Assembly: GCA_965153355.1 (NCBI GenBank)
Contig: OZ231128.1
Location: 1,550,001-1,614,000, forward strand
Source of the DNA: Flaccisagitta enflata
Lineage: Eukaryota; Chaetognatha; Sagittoidea; Aphragmophora
Direction: 5' to 3'
Length of the DNA: 64,000 nucleotides
Part shown: piece by piece, positions 13,262 to 21,714 of the stretch
Layout of the letters: each line of letters begins with the position of its first letter
Position numbering within the stretch: position 1 is the first letter of the stretch
Position numbers and translations under genes: made by a program
The notes under the pieces: generated by a model
Told to the model about the DNA's origin: nothing
The model's input: only the letters and a program-made list of their open reading frames with translations
The model's database searches: none

Positions 13262-16200
13262 CTAATTATTGGGAGCGCTATCAAATTGATTTGCGAGATG
13301 ATTGATCTTTAAACAGACTGCCCTTTCTTCATCTGAGACACACTTGGAAAGAAAATCTGACAATTTAGGGTTTGTTATCCCACTTGATTTTGTTTTGGGC
13401 TTATTTGTGAGGTCGTTATGATAATAAGCTTGATTCATTTGGAAAATTATGCAAAATTTCCCCATGGATTCCGCACGTAAAAGATGCGTTCTTGGTGACA
13501 TAGATTCGCAACAGGGGTACTTGTGCATCCATTCTGTTTTTGCATTTTTCCTCAAGTGCTCTACGTATTCATTTTTGTGTGCCGGGCAGATGTTTAGCCC
13601 AACATTATCTATTAAGAAATGTACATAACTGTGTAGTGTTGGTGTGGTTAAATTTGCTTTTAGGAACTGATTGAGTAAATCTGGAAGACTTAATTCGAGA
13701 TATCTGTCTGGAACTGATTCAAATAAACAAGTAAAACCATCTGTGTTGGCTAGATTCAGCGAAAAATCTGCCAAAACTGTTGAGAAAATAGATACTGTTC
13801 TAAGGAATTGCAGTCGTCCCGCCATTATGATGTTATAATTCATATGGACTAAGCTGACATGGTAATCAGGTGGGGAAAACTGACCGATGCAGTAATTCTC
13901 ATTTATGGGAAAGGCACCTTGGAATTTTCTCATGTTCACGGAAGGTATGTCTGATTTTTCCATGAGAATTGAATTCCTATACTTGTTTCCGCCGTTGGAT
14001 GCCCATGAACCAATAAAGAAATTTGAAATTTTTTTGAGCACAGCAGATATTTGCACATTTTCCTTTTTGGTCTCAATTAGATCGAGAATTTTTTTGGCAG
14101 GTTCTGAAAATATGTTATGCTGGGAGTTGGGATAGATGTAGATGTCAGATATGCCATTCAACTTGAAATTTAGGTTTTTTTCTTTCAAGAGGAAAGAGAG
14201 GAATGAAGATGGTAAAATACCATCAATCTCATTGGTTCCGATGATTTTGTCATTTGCCTTTCTCGAAAAGATATGGAAGGATCCTAGATTATGATTTTCA
14301 CAGGAGCCCTTTACATTGATGAATGCGTTTATATCATCATCAAGAATATGTTTCAGTAAAGTAGAGAGAGTGAAGGATACTCTGTGTTTAAAGAGCGGAT
14401 ATGTTGCATTTGCAGTTTCACTCATGACTTCATGAAGTAAGCTGTTTGGGTTGACTGAATTCCTTAGAGTGAGACCAAATTTTTGGGCGATATCTGAGAT
14501 TTTTGATGACCAATCAAAATGTAGATCACATTCTGTATACACAAGCACGGACTTTATGTGCCTTGAACATTTTAACTTTTGAACAATTTCCATGGATTGT
14601 TTCCACTTTGACTCATGTTTTTCCTTCATTACTTTGTAATCATTTGTATCGCGACATGGGAACTTTAACAGCCTCGGTCTGAGATTATTTTTCCCCTTTT
14701 GGTCATTGTTTTTTTGAAAGTTGCATGAGCAGGTAGATATGCAATCGCACATATGACAATTTTTTAAACATCCATGATGGAAGCAACCGAAAAATGATAG
14801 CACATGTACGTTGTCAGGTGACTGTACGATAAGGAGGTCGTTTGGAAAGTTCAAAATTCGGACTTCTTTAGCTCTAAGTCCATAGACTAGGGTTTGTTCA
14901 CATGAAACCTCGAGTGCAGAGAAGAACAAATTTGCAAGTGTATTGAAATTGAGGCCTTTCTCTCTAACATATGTGCCATTTATTTTGACATACCTTATAG
15001 GTTGACAGTACATATGTTTCACTGATTTTAATAAATTTAGGTAGAACTTTTTATAGTCTAAAGTGAGGTAGAACTTTTTTGTAGATTGTTCTGAAACAGT
15101 TGCACGTTGGCAGTAAATGTACCCAAATCTGCAATTATTTCTTATGGAGTTGTACAGATGAGTGGGAGGTGACACTAATGTTAATGAATTGTAATTTGAG
15201 CATTTTTCATAGTAAAAGATCTTTCCCAACTGGGTGATTGTTTTTATTTCAAAGGCTGACAGTGAAATGGCAAACTGGTCAAAAATAAATTTGTCTAGTG
15301 CCAAAAACTCAATGATAGGTGGGTTTTGGCTTTGCTCAAAATCTAAGCCCAACGTGGACAGGTTCCAAAATTGAAAACCACTTTTTTTTCCGATTGCCGT
15401 TATCTCACTTAATACGTTTTTGGTTGATTTCATGGTTATCAGTTCAGTGGAGGACAAAAATTGACATACATACCACAAAATATTGTCCATGAGTTTGTGG
15501 TTTAATAAGTCAGAGTGAGGGATTAGAATTATGTTTCTAACGCTGAGATAAGTGAGAGCGAAATCCTTCAAGGAATGCAATCTTTGCTTAAGTATGGTTT
15601 CTAATTGCAGTGAGCCTGAACTGGTTTTCACTTCAGCTTCTACTTGTTGAATATGGTTTTGTAAGCTTGCGAGAAATTGTATGTTATTTGATAATCGCGT
15701 AGGTCTCTCATCAGGTAATAGAGATAGGAATGAGAATAGAAATACCACTAATTGTCTGACAGTATTGGCTGTGTAGGTGGTTTCAAATGTAATTGATCGA
15801 TTATCTGTCATGGTGATGCTCAAATCGTACATTTGATCACGGGGTTTGGTGTAGATCAACGTGACTCTATTGTCAAAATTCATGTGTGCATCGAAATGTT
15901 TTTGTATGGATGCATAACTGACCGGCATAGTATAATTGTGATTAGATCTAGCGCCATTTTTTTCGAGGTATCTGCAGCAAAATTTGATCCTATGCATTTC
16001 CAGATTTCTGGGGCGAGTAAAAACTTGTCCGCAATGGCAGGTGTATCTTTCTTGGAATTTCATGGCATCTGTTATCGCCCTTATGTGATAAACCGATTCA
16101 GAAATGGGCATGGCTTCCAAATTAATGTTAGTTGGGAATTCACTAGTTAGGTACATGGGAGATAAGACATTTCCGTATGATGACAATTCCACCAATTTTC

Positions 16201-17092
16201 CACATTTGACAGTTTTTTTCTTAATGAGATGCCTGGTATAAATCCTGATGTTCCTCCCTAAAAATTTCTCAAGAATATGAAGTGCATCTTTTCTTATGCC
16301 CTTTTTTGTAAAAACGTTGGAATGCGGGATATTTTTCTCAAGCATATATCCATAAAATTTTTTCAGTATTTTTTTCATGATAGGTTCCCTTGACTTTTTT
16401 CTCTCCATATTTTTAGTCTCCTGTAGATTTTCATCCAAAAATGCTGTTAGCGCTCTGAACAAGCATAGACCATCAGACTTCAACTTTGGTTTCGCACAGC
16501 AAGTTGTGCTGCCAAGCTTTTTACTAAAGCCGTAAATGATATTCGGCGTTTTTAGTATAGATAGTTGTAAGGCAACTAGATAAATTTCGAAATAGTCGTA
16601 TTTATTAGCTAATTCCGCCTGTGCCTTGTTTATGACATCTTGCATGTTGAGATTACTCAATTTCGAGAAGAATATGGACTTCAAATTATCATTTGAAATA
16701 GTTTGTGACTCTTCAAAGAGAAAAAAATTGTTGCTAGCGTACAAGCATGAATGGGACTGAGTATTTCCGTTCCAAAGGATAAATACCGGGGAAATGTTAA
16801 TTTCTAGAGACACATTACTTAGAAATATGTCATAAATTCCTCTAAAAAAGCTCATTAATGGGAGATGCTGTCCCAAATAAGTGCAAGAGTAACCTACCAT
16901 ATTTTGCCCCACTTGAAACCTGAATCGAATGAAATTCGCTATGAGGCCGATTTGTTCAACGTTAGTCATAGTACATAGTTCCTCCCAAAATTGCCGTACA
17001 GGTTGAACTAATGACTGTTGATAGGCGAGATGTAGGTTGTTTGGGATTTGTGAGTCGTTTGTCAAAATTTCGTTTATTTCGATCGCATTCAT
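13262..17092 (-). CDS. Divergent protein-primed family-B DNA polymerase of a Polinton
   Basis: 1276 residues, no intron, first ATG at 17092. Architecture follows Polinton PolB: an OTU-like N-terminal block with DGLCLFRAL (about residues 207-215), a C2H2-like finger (about 349-372, CHC, then HRIKFC), an ExoIII-like Tyr675-x-x-x-Asp679, the hallmark GCFHHGC (769-775) followed by a Cys/His cluster, YTECDLHFD, a motif-A position at Asp918-920, a motif B (Lys1020, Asn1024, Gly1028) and motif C at 1116-1119. Several catalytic signatures are changed: the SLYP of motif A is replaced by INAF, motif C reads NTDG where DTDS is expected, and the GGR segment before motif A is absent. The frame is nevertheless unbroken. 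It may be a weakened polymerase, one with a relaxed motif set, or a repurposed protein. Family assignment rests on the ordered landmarks, not on overall similarity. Confidence 0.75.
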   Translation of the reverse strand: MNAIEINEILTNDSQIPNNLHLAYQQSLVQPVRQFWEELCTMTNVEQIGLIANFIRFRFQVGQNMVGYSCTYLGQHLPLMSFFRGIYDIFLSNVSLEINISPVFILWNGNTQSHSCLYASNNFFLFEESQTISNDNLKSIFFSKLSNLNMQDVINKAQAELANKYDYFEIYLVALQLSILKTPNIIYGFSKKLGSTTCCAKPKLKSDGLCLFRALTAFLDENLQETKNMERKKSREPIMKKILKKFYGYMLEKNIPHSNVFTKKGIRKDALHILEKFLGRNIRIYTRHLIKKKTVKCGKLVELSSYGNVLSPMYLTSEFPTNINLEAMPISESVYHIRAITDAMKFQERYTCHCGQVFTRPRNLEMHRIKFCCRYLEKNGARSNHNYTMPVSYASIQKHFDAHMNFDNRVTLIYTKPRDQMYDLSITMTDNRSITFETTYTANTVRQLVVFLFSFLSLLPDERPTRLSNNIQFLASLQNHIQQVEAEVKTSSGSLQLETILKQRLHSLKDFALTYLSVRNIILIPHSDLLNHKLMDNILWYVCQFLSSTELITMKSTKNVLSEITAIGKKSGFQFWNLSTLGLDFEQSQNPPIIEFLALDKFIFDQFAISLSAFEIKTITQLGKIFYYEKCSNYNSLTLVSPPTHLYNSIRNNCRFGYIYCQRATVSEQSTKKFYLTLDYKKFYLNLLKSVKHMYCQPIRYVKINGTYVREKGLNFNTLANLFFSALEVSCEQTLVYGLRAKEVRILNFPNDLLIVQSPDNVHVLSFFGCFHHGCLKNCHMCDCISTCSCNFQKNNDQKGKNNLRPRLLKFPCRDTNDYKVMKEKHESKWKQSMEIVQKLKCSRHIKSVLVYTECDLHFDWSSKISDIAQKFGLTLRNSVNPNSLLHEVMSETANATYPLFKHRVSFTLSTLLKHILDDDINAFINVKGSCENHNLGSFHIFSRKANDKIIGTNEIDGILPSSFLSFLLKEKNLNFKLNGISDIYIYPNSQHNIFSEPAKKILDLIETKKENVQISAVLKKISNFFIGSWASNGGNKYRNSILMEKSDIPSVNMRKFQGAFPINENYCIGQFSPPDYHVSLVHMNYNIIMAGRLQFLRTVSIFSTVLADFSLNLANTDGFTCLFESVPDRYLELSLPDLLNQFLKANLTTPTLHSYVHFLIDNVGLNICPAHKNEYVEHLRKNAKTEWMHKYPCCESMSPRTHLLRAESMGKFCIIFQMNQAYYHNDLTNKPKTKSSGITNPKLSDFLSKCVSDEERAVCLKINHLANQFDSAPNN

Positions 17093-17662
17093 TTTTTTTT
17101 TATCGTTTTTTTTTTGTTTTTTAAGCACGTTTTTAAGATGTTTTTTAAGCAGGTTTTTTAAGCATTTTTTTTTAGTACAGGTTTTACCACATTTTTAAAG
17201 CAGGTCTTTTGCTCGCACTTTTTAGAACATTTTTTTTTCTTTTTTTTTCGAGACATGATGAAGCAATTTGAAGTCTTAATCCGGGAAGCCGCGAAGGAGG
17301 ATCCAATTTAACGTTCAATTATCTGAGAAATGGGATAGATAATTCATTAGCACCATGATTAGGATAAATGAAACTCCTTTCATTTTGCCAAATATATATG
17401 ATGACAAATGTATGAGTTCAGTGACACTTTATCGCGGTTGAAAGCCAAAAATCAAGGCAAGGATCAAATGAGTATATAGGCAGCGGCCCAAAAATGGTCC
17501 ATAACCATAAATTGAATATTTAGGGGAATATATATAGGTAATCAACCTTTTTTGAGCCTAAAGCCTTTCCAAACACCATTTCCCAATGAAATATGAAAAT
17601 GGCACCTTAAAAAAAGATAAAACTATGAAAGGGTACCAAAGACCAAAGTATTAAAAATAGCA
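17093..17662. other. Upstream region of the PolB gene
   Basis: 570 bp with a repeated TTTTTTAAGCA/GGTTTTT motif (17115-17240), poly-T runs on the + strand and no supported gene. It should contain the polymerase promoter (reading on the - strand) and the 3' end of the coiled-coil gene transcript. Confidence 0.45.
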
Positions 17663-18115
17663 CTATAAAGAGCTAATTTCGTCGAAGTTTATTTGCTCCA
17701 GTAAATTTCTACTTTTCAACTGCTCCACTAAAGCTGTAAACCTTGAAAGTGACCCGTGAGCAGTTATTTTCTCTTGCAGTCTTTGAGCCTGTACACGCTC
17801 CAATCTGGCAGTTAAATGCGACACGGCTTCATCAGCACCAGCTTGCATAGCTAAAGCGATGTTGACCTTATGTAGCAAATTGTTTTTATCCGCTTGCAAT
17901 TCTTCCACTTTTTTTGCCAATTCTTCGTTCTTTGCTCTCAAATCTTTTGATTGCGACCTTTCATCATCTAATTTCACTCTCAGATGTGTGAGTTTCAACC
18001 TTAGAGAGAGCGTTCGGGCACTAGTGGTCGTGAGTACCCTTTTTTTCTGATTGTTTTCTTCATTTTCATCGCTACTTTTCAAAGGTATATAGTCTGCTTT
18101 CCAATCCATCCTCAT
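17663..18115 (-). CDS. Coiled-coil protein, function unknown
   Basis: 150 residues. After about 30 variable residues, a long heptad pattern (about 35-140) contains LRLKLTHLRVKLDDERS, KNEELAKKVEELQ and LTARLERVQAQRL, with hydrophobic residues at a/d positions. It ends INFDEISSL. Size and position, between polymerase and Rep on the same strand, suggest an early gene, possibly a replication accessory or terminal-protein candidate, but nothing in the sequence demonstrates either. It is not a translated microsatellite: codon use is varied and the frame is intact. Confidence 0.6.
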   Translation of the reverse strand: MRMDWKADYIPLKSSDENEENNQKKRVLTTTSARTLSLRLKLTHLRVKLDDERSQSKDLRAKNEELAKKVEELQADKNNLLHKVNIALAMQAGADEAVSHLTARLERVQAQRLQEKITAHGSLSRFTALVEQLKSRNLLEQINFDEISSL

Positions 18116-18400
18116 AAAACAGCCTCTTAAAGACAGATTGACACATGATTATGATTCACCAATTATTAAGTAAGTAATTATAGATTGATAATATTATAAT
18201 TGATGAGATAAGATAAGAGGTAATGATTCAATTTTGGGCAGTTAATTTAAGAAATAAAAAATTTCAAAGAATAGTTAGGGTTCAGGGGTCCTAAAGTCCC
18301 CTCACATGGAGTTTTGGTTTTATAGGCATGATAAAAGTACAGGGTATTGGCTCTTTGGGGCCGCTGACAAAAAACTTAGGAAGGCTGCCCAAAAATTGAA
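18116..18400. other. Gap between coiled-coil gene and Rep
   Basis: AT-rich, no gene. A piece near 18340 (TTTGGGGCCGCTGACAAAAA) resembles the terminus of the dispersed R2 family. Confidence 0.4.
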
Positions 18401-18688
18401 TCATTCAGTTTCACTGTCCGACGACGACGATGATGAACTGGATAAATGGCGTTCAATGGGTTCATCAAAGTTTGAAAAATCGTAATTCATAAAAAAATTT
18501 TCGCTCTCGTGATCATAAGGTGGTATTTCGCAGAAATTTGCCCGGAAATGTTTAGCAAATAGAGCTAATAGAACCTCACTGGACATTGAGCATGGTGGAG
18601 ATCTAAGCCATTTTCCGTTTTGAGGTGGAGCTTTTCCAACAGGTATAATAGGTACCTTCAATTCCAAGACATAAGCCCTTAATGGAGA

Positions 18689-18768
<80 letters not shown>

Positions 18769-18990
18769 CAGATAGATAGAGAGGAAGAAAGACAGAAACA
18801 AAGACAGAAAGACAGAAATAAAGACAGAAAGACAGAAAGATAGAAAGATAGAAAGACAGAAAGATAGAAAGATAGAAAGATAGAAAGATAGACAGACAGA
18901 AAGATAGAAAGACAGAAAGATAGAAAGATAGAAAGACTAAAAGATAGAAAGACAGAAAGATAGAAAGATAGAAAGATAGAAAGAAAGAAT

Positions 18991-19051
<61 letters not shown>

Positions 19052-20588
19052 AATTGTGGGTCATCAACAGGTAACATGGTAGGTAGGCATGAAGGCAGTG
19101 AGATAGAATGTCAAATATGTAGGCAGAGAAATGGATAGGCGATAGGAGATTAGACACTTATCTCAGATGTATAGAACCTGTTGAGAAGAGCATCTCTGTC
19201 CACTGCATTGCCAACCAGTTGATAAATTGGACAGTTACTAGTTGCCAAAAATGCAAGTGGATTGTTGAAAAATTGAGCGGATTTCGATTTAATATTGACG
19301 ACCTGATATTAGGGTGGTTATTTCAGTATATTTTTGCGCGATAGATTAGGTAACATCAATTTTTGAAATTTCAAATTTACTACCCCCCCCCCCATAGTTA
19401 ACCCCCCCCCCCGTCTTGCCATGCTTTCACATCCCCAGAGGCGTTTTATTGCAGAAACATTGAAATCCCGGTCAAATTCTCCACCCAGAACCAAATTGTA
19501 GGCGCCAATCAACGATGACATTGTGAATTGTTTGCTTTCAGTGACAAGCGCTGTGAAGCACATAGGTCCAGACAAAAGATTCATCAATCCAGTCTTAAAA
19601 GTGTCACTCGGCCCCTATCACAAAGAAATAAGTGTGGTTTTAAAACGGATGGCGGTGGTGACTGTTATACCAACCGACAGACCGATTTATGGACATACGA
19701 ATCGACGGACGGACCGACAAAGCAAAGCTTAAAGTCGCGTACCACGCGAGTAAAAATTGACCACTTGCCTGGATATACAAACAGTTTCGTTTGCTACTAG
19801 GCGTTTTGGTAAGCGTATTTTGGTAAATTTGAGGTGATGCGTCATCATCATTTGGGCACACAAATTTTTTAGTACAGAAAAACCCAAAAATGAATCGGAG
19901 AAACGGAAGAATTGGAATATCGTTGGCATTCAAAAAGTCCTACATATATGTTGAAATATGTACATGAATGAGTATATATTTTGGTGATGGACCTAAAAAT
20001 TAGCAATGTTAGTCCGTCCGTTATTCATAATTGTGGTTTTCAGTTGCGGACACGCAACTCTATAAGAGGCTCTGTCCGTCCGTCGGTTGGTTGGTCACGC
20101 TCGAGTTGAAAAGTGGGAAAACGCGTATTTCCGCCCCTGCCCACCAATCCGCAACTAATGGACGTGTATCCGGCCTTGTTAGCTTAAATGCCCCTGCCCA
20201 AGCAATCAATTGACTTTAAATAAGGGCGTCACGCATTCAGACAAACCTCGAGCCATTGGACGCATGGCTTCAATGTCCCTTCCTGTTTTTTTTGCTCAAC
20301 TTTGCTTTTGAAAAGAAATATCATCTTTTCCGTGTATGTCATACGATTCATCTTATTCAGATGCTCGTATGACATACACTCTAGAACAGATTCTGCAGTC
20401 ACTTCCCAGTTTAGCCCAAAATAACTCTGTAGATCCTCCCAGTCTTGTTCCTTCATGGCGGTTTTCAATTCCAACACCGATTTGACCTTTTTTGTTTTTA
20501 AAAATGTTTTCATCCATTTCCATGCAGCACGCTTTTTCCTAACATGTGTGCAAACGGATGAAAATGAATGAAAAGGGATAATTTTGAT

Positions 20589-20677
<89 letters not shown>

Positions 20678-21524
20678 TAGAAAGATAGATAGAGAAAAAG
20701 AGAAATAGAGAGATAGAGAGGCAGAGAGACAGACAGACAGACAGACAACAAACAGACAGACAGAGTTATAGAAAAATAGACAGATTGACAGATAGAAAGA
20801 CGGACAAACAGAAAGACAGGCAGATAGATAGACAGACAGATAAAGAGACAGACAAACAGACAGACAAACAGACAGACAAACAGACAAACAGACATACAAA
20901 CAGACATACAGGCATGAAGCCAAACAGGTCTTACTCGATTCCCTCACTAGATGGAGGGGCCACCACAGTATCTTGATCATTGTTACCACTTGTGGTACCA
21001 AAGTAAGAAGGAATGAAATTTCCAGCATTCAGATGTAGCCGTTTCATGATGGCATTGGCGCAATAAGACAAGCAGTCTATCTCCAGAGGCAAATGTACTG
21101 TCGACATTCTCTGCAGCATGATTCGATTTATTTTATCATTGTTCTCAGTCAAATGGGTTGCATTGGAAATCCAGCCATCATAGCCAAAAGTAGAAGCCAC
21201 GACAGCCTCTATGGTGTTAAAATCTATCGCATGATTAACTTTTTTCAGGTAGTCATTGAACTCAAATCGATTTTTCATGTGGTCCTTGAGTACTGGGTCG
21301 AGCTGACGGAGCATGATTTGCACCTTTTGGTGCACTCTGTTTGATTGCAAACTTAAAAATATGTGAATATGGTCTGATGGTTCATTGTCATGGGAGGGGT
21401 GATAGACCACCAAGGAAGATATTTCCTTAAGTATGTTGTATAACTCCCTCACGGAATTTAGGCAGAGATAGTCGATACATGCCCATCCGATTAAGAATAC
21501 AAAAGCGGCATCTTTGTTGGCCAT
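18401..21524 (-). CDS. Parvovirus NS1-like Rep: HUH endonuclease plus SF3 helicase, six exons
   Basis: Exons in transcription order: 21524-20935, 20538-20247, 19939-19769, 19614-19381, 19302-19178, 18677-18401. Phases agree throughout and give 1689 nt, 562 residues. Exon 1 holds the HUH motif DHIHIFLSL (His52, His54) and a candidate nicking motif DYLKK (Tyr92, Lys95). Exons 3-4 join into the helicase P-loop GPSDTFKT (352-359), followed by LVLGGEF as a Walker B candidate. Exon 5 carries VNIKSK (B') and the sensor FLATSN (Asn452). Exons 5-6 give the arginine-containing ALLNRAYVLEL. The tail is Ser/acid-rich. Such proteins nick and unwind DNA to start rolling-circle or rolling-hairpin replication. 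The intron between exons 3 and 4 uses a GC donor (CAG/GCAAGT). The glycine before the P-loop lysine is Phe, so ATPase activity is uncertain. Walker B has one clear acid. Confidence 0.78.
18686..19050. repeat. (GA)n / (GAAAGATA)n tract in Rep intron 5
   Basis: Pure GA blocks at both ends (18686-18765 and 18990-19050) flank about 220 bp of GAAAGATA and GACAGAAA units. On the transcribed strand it is pyrimidine-rich and runs right up to the 3' splice site at 18678. Confidence 0.96.
19381..19412 (-). repeat. Twin 11-G runs at the 3' end of Rep exon 4
   Basis: Two runs of eleven C on the + strand (19383-19393 and 19402-19412) read as poly-G on the coding strand and encode Gly-Gly-Gly twice. Any slip of one base would break the helicase frame. 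They lie directly before the chosen donor. Confidence 0.9.
19655..19768 (-). repeat. R1-type repeat inside the GC-AG Rep intron
   Basis: ACCAACCGACAGACCG units followed by AAAGTCGCGTACCACGCGAG; in reverse this is an R1 copy. It occupies nearly all of the 154-bp intron 19615-19768, so the intron is practically the repeat. Confidence 0.65.
20036..20210 (+). repeat. R1 hairpin-type dispersed repeat in Rep intron 2
   Basis: Starts AGTTGCGGACACGCAACT (a perfect 7-bp-arm hairpin), then TATAAGAGGC, GTCCGTCCGTCGG repeats, a CCCCTGCCCACC segment, and ends with TGTATCCGGCCTTGTT. One of the most complete copies of the family in the window. Confidence 0.85.
20593..20920. repeat. (GA)n and (GACA)n tract in Rep intron 1
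   Basis: About 80 bp GA then degenerate GATAGA/GACAGACA/AACAGACA units, filling the intron between the exon 1 donor (20934) and exon 2 (20538). Confidence 0.95.
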
Positions 21525-21714
21525 TCTGGTAGAAAAAATATCTTGAAATAGAATAACATAGGAAATATGATAGAAAATAAAAGTCACCAATAATATCCAA
21601 GAGAACAGTATCAAAGAATCAACGAAAAAATTTAACACGCCAATTAGTCAATTAGTTTTTGTCTATGCGACATTCCATTGTCCTGAAATTGTCCTGGAAA
21701 ATGGGCAGAGTGAA
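21525..21714. other. Upstream region of Rep
   Basis: 190 bp between Rep and the next - strand gene. The Rep frame is open here too and would add a hydrophobic N-terminal extension (about 38 residues), but the ATG at 21524 gives a more natural start. The segment presumably holds the Rep promoter. Confidence 0.45.

Noticed and set aside
15040-15080. LDYKKFYLNL in PolB considered as polymerase motif A
   Set aside because: It lies before GCFHHGC, where Polinton PolB has the ExoIII region (Y-x-x-x-D); the motif-A position comes later at about 14341.
19158-19178. GTGTCT donor after the segment encoding FYTSEI in Rep exon 5
   Set aside because: Its phase does not match the next exon; the donor at 19177 gives ALLNRAYVLEL, the expected helicase continuation.
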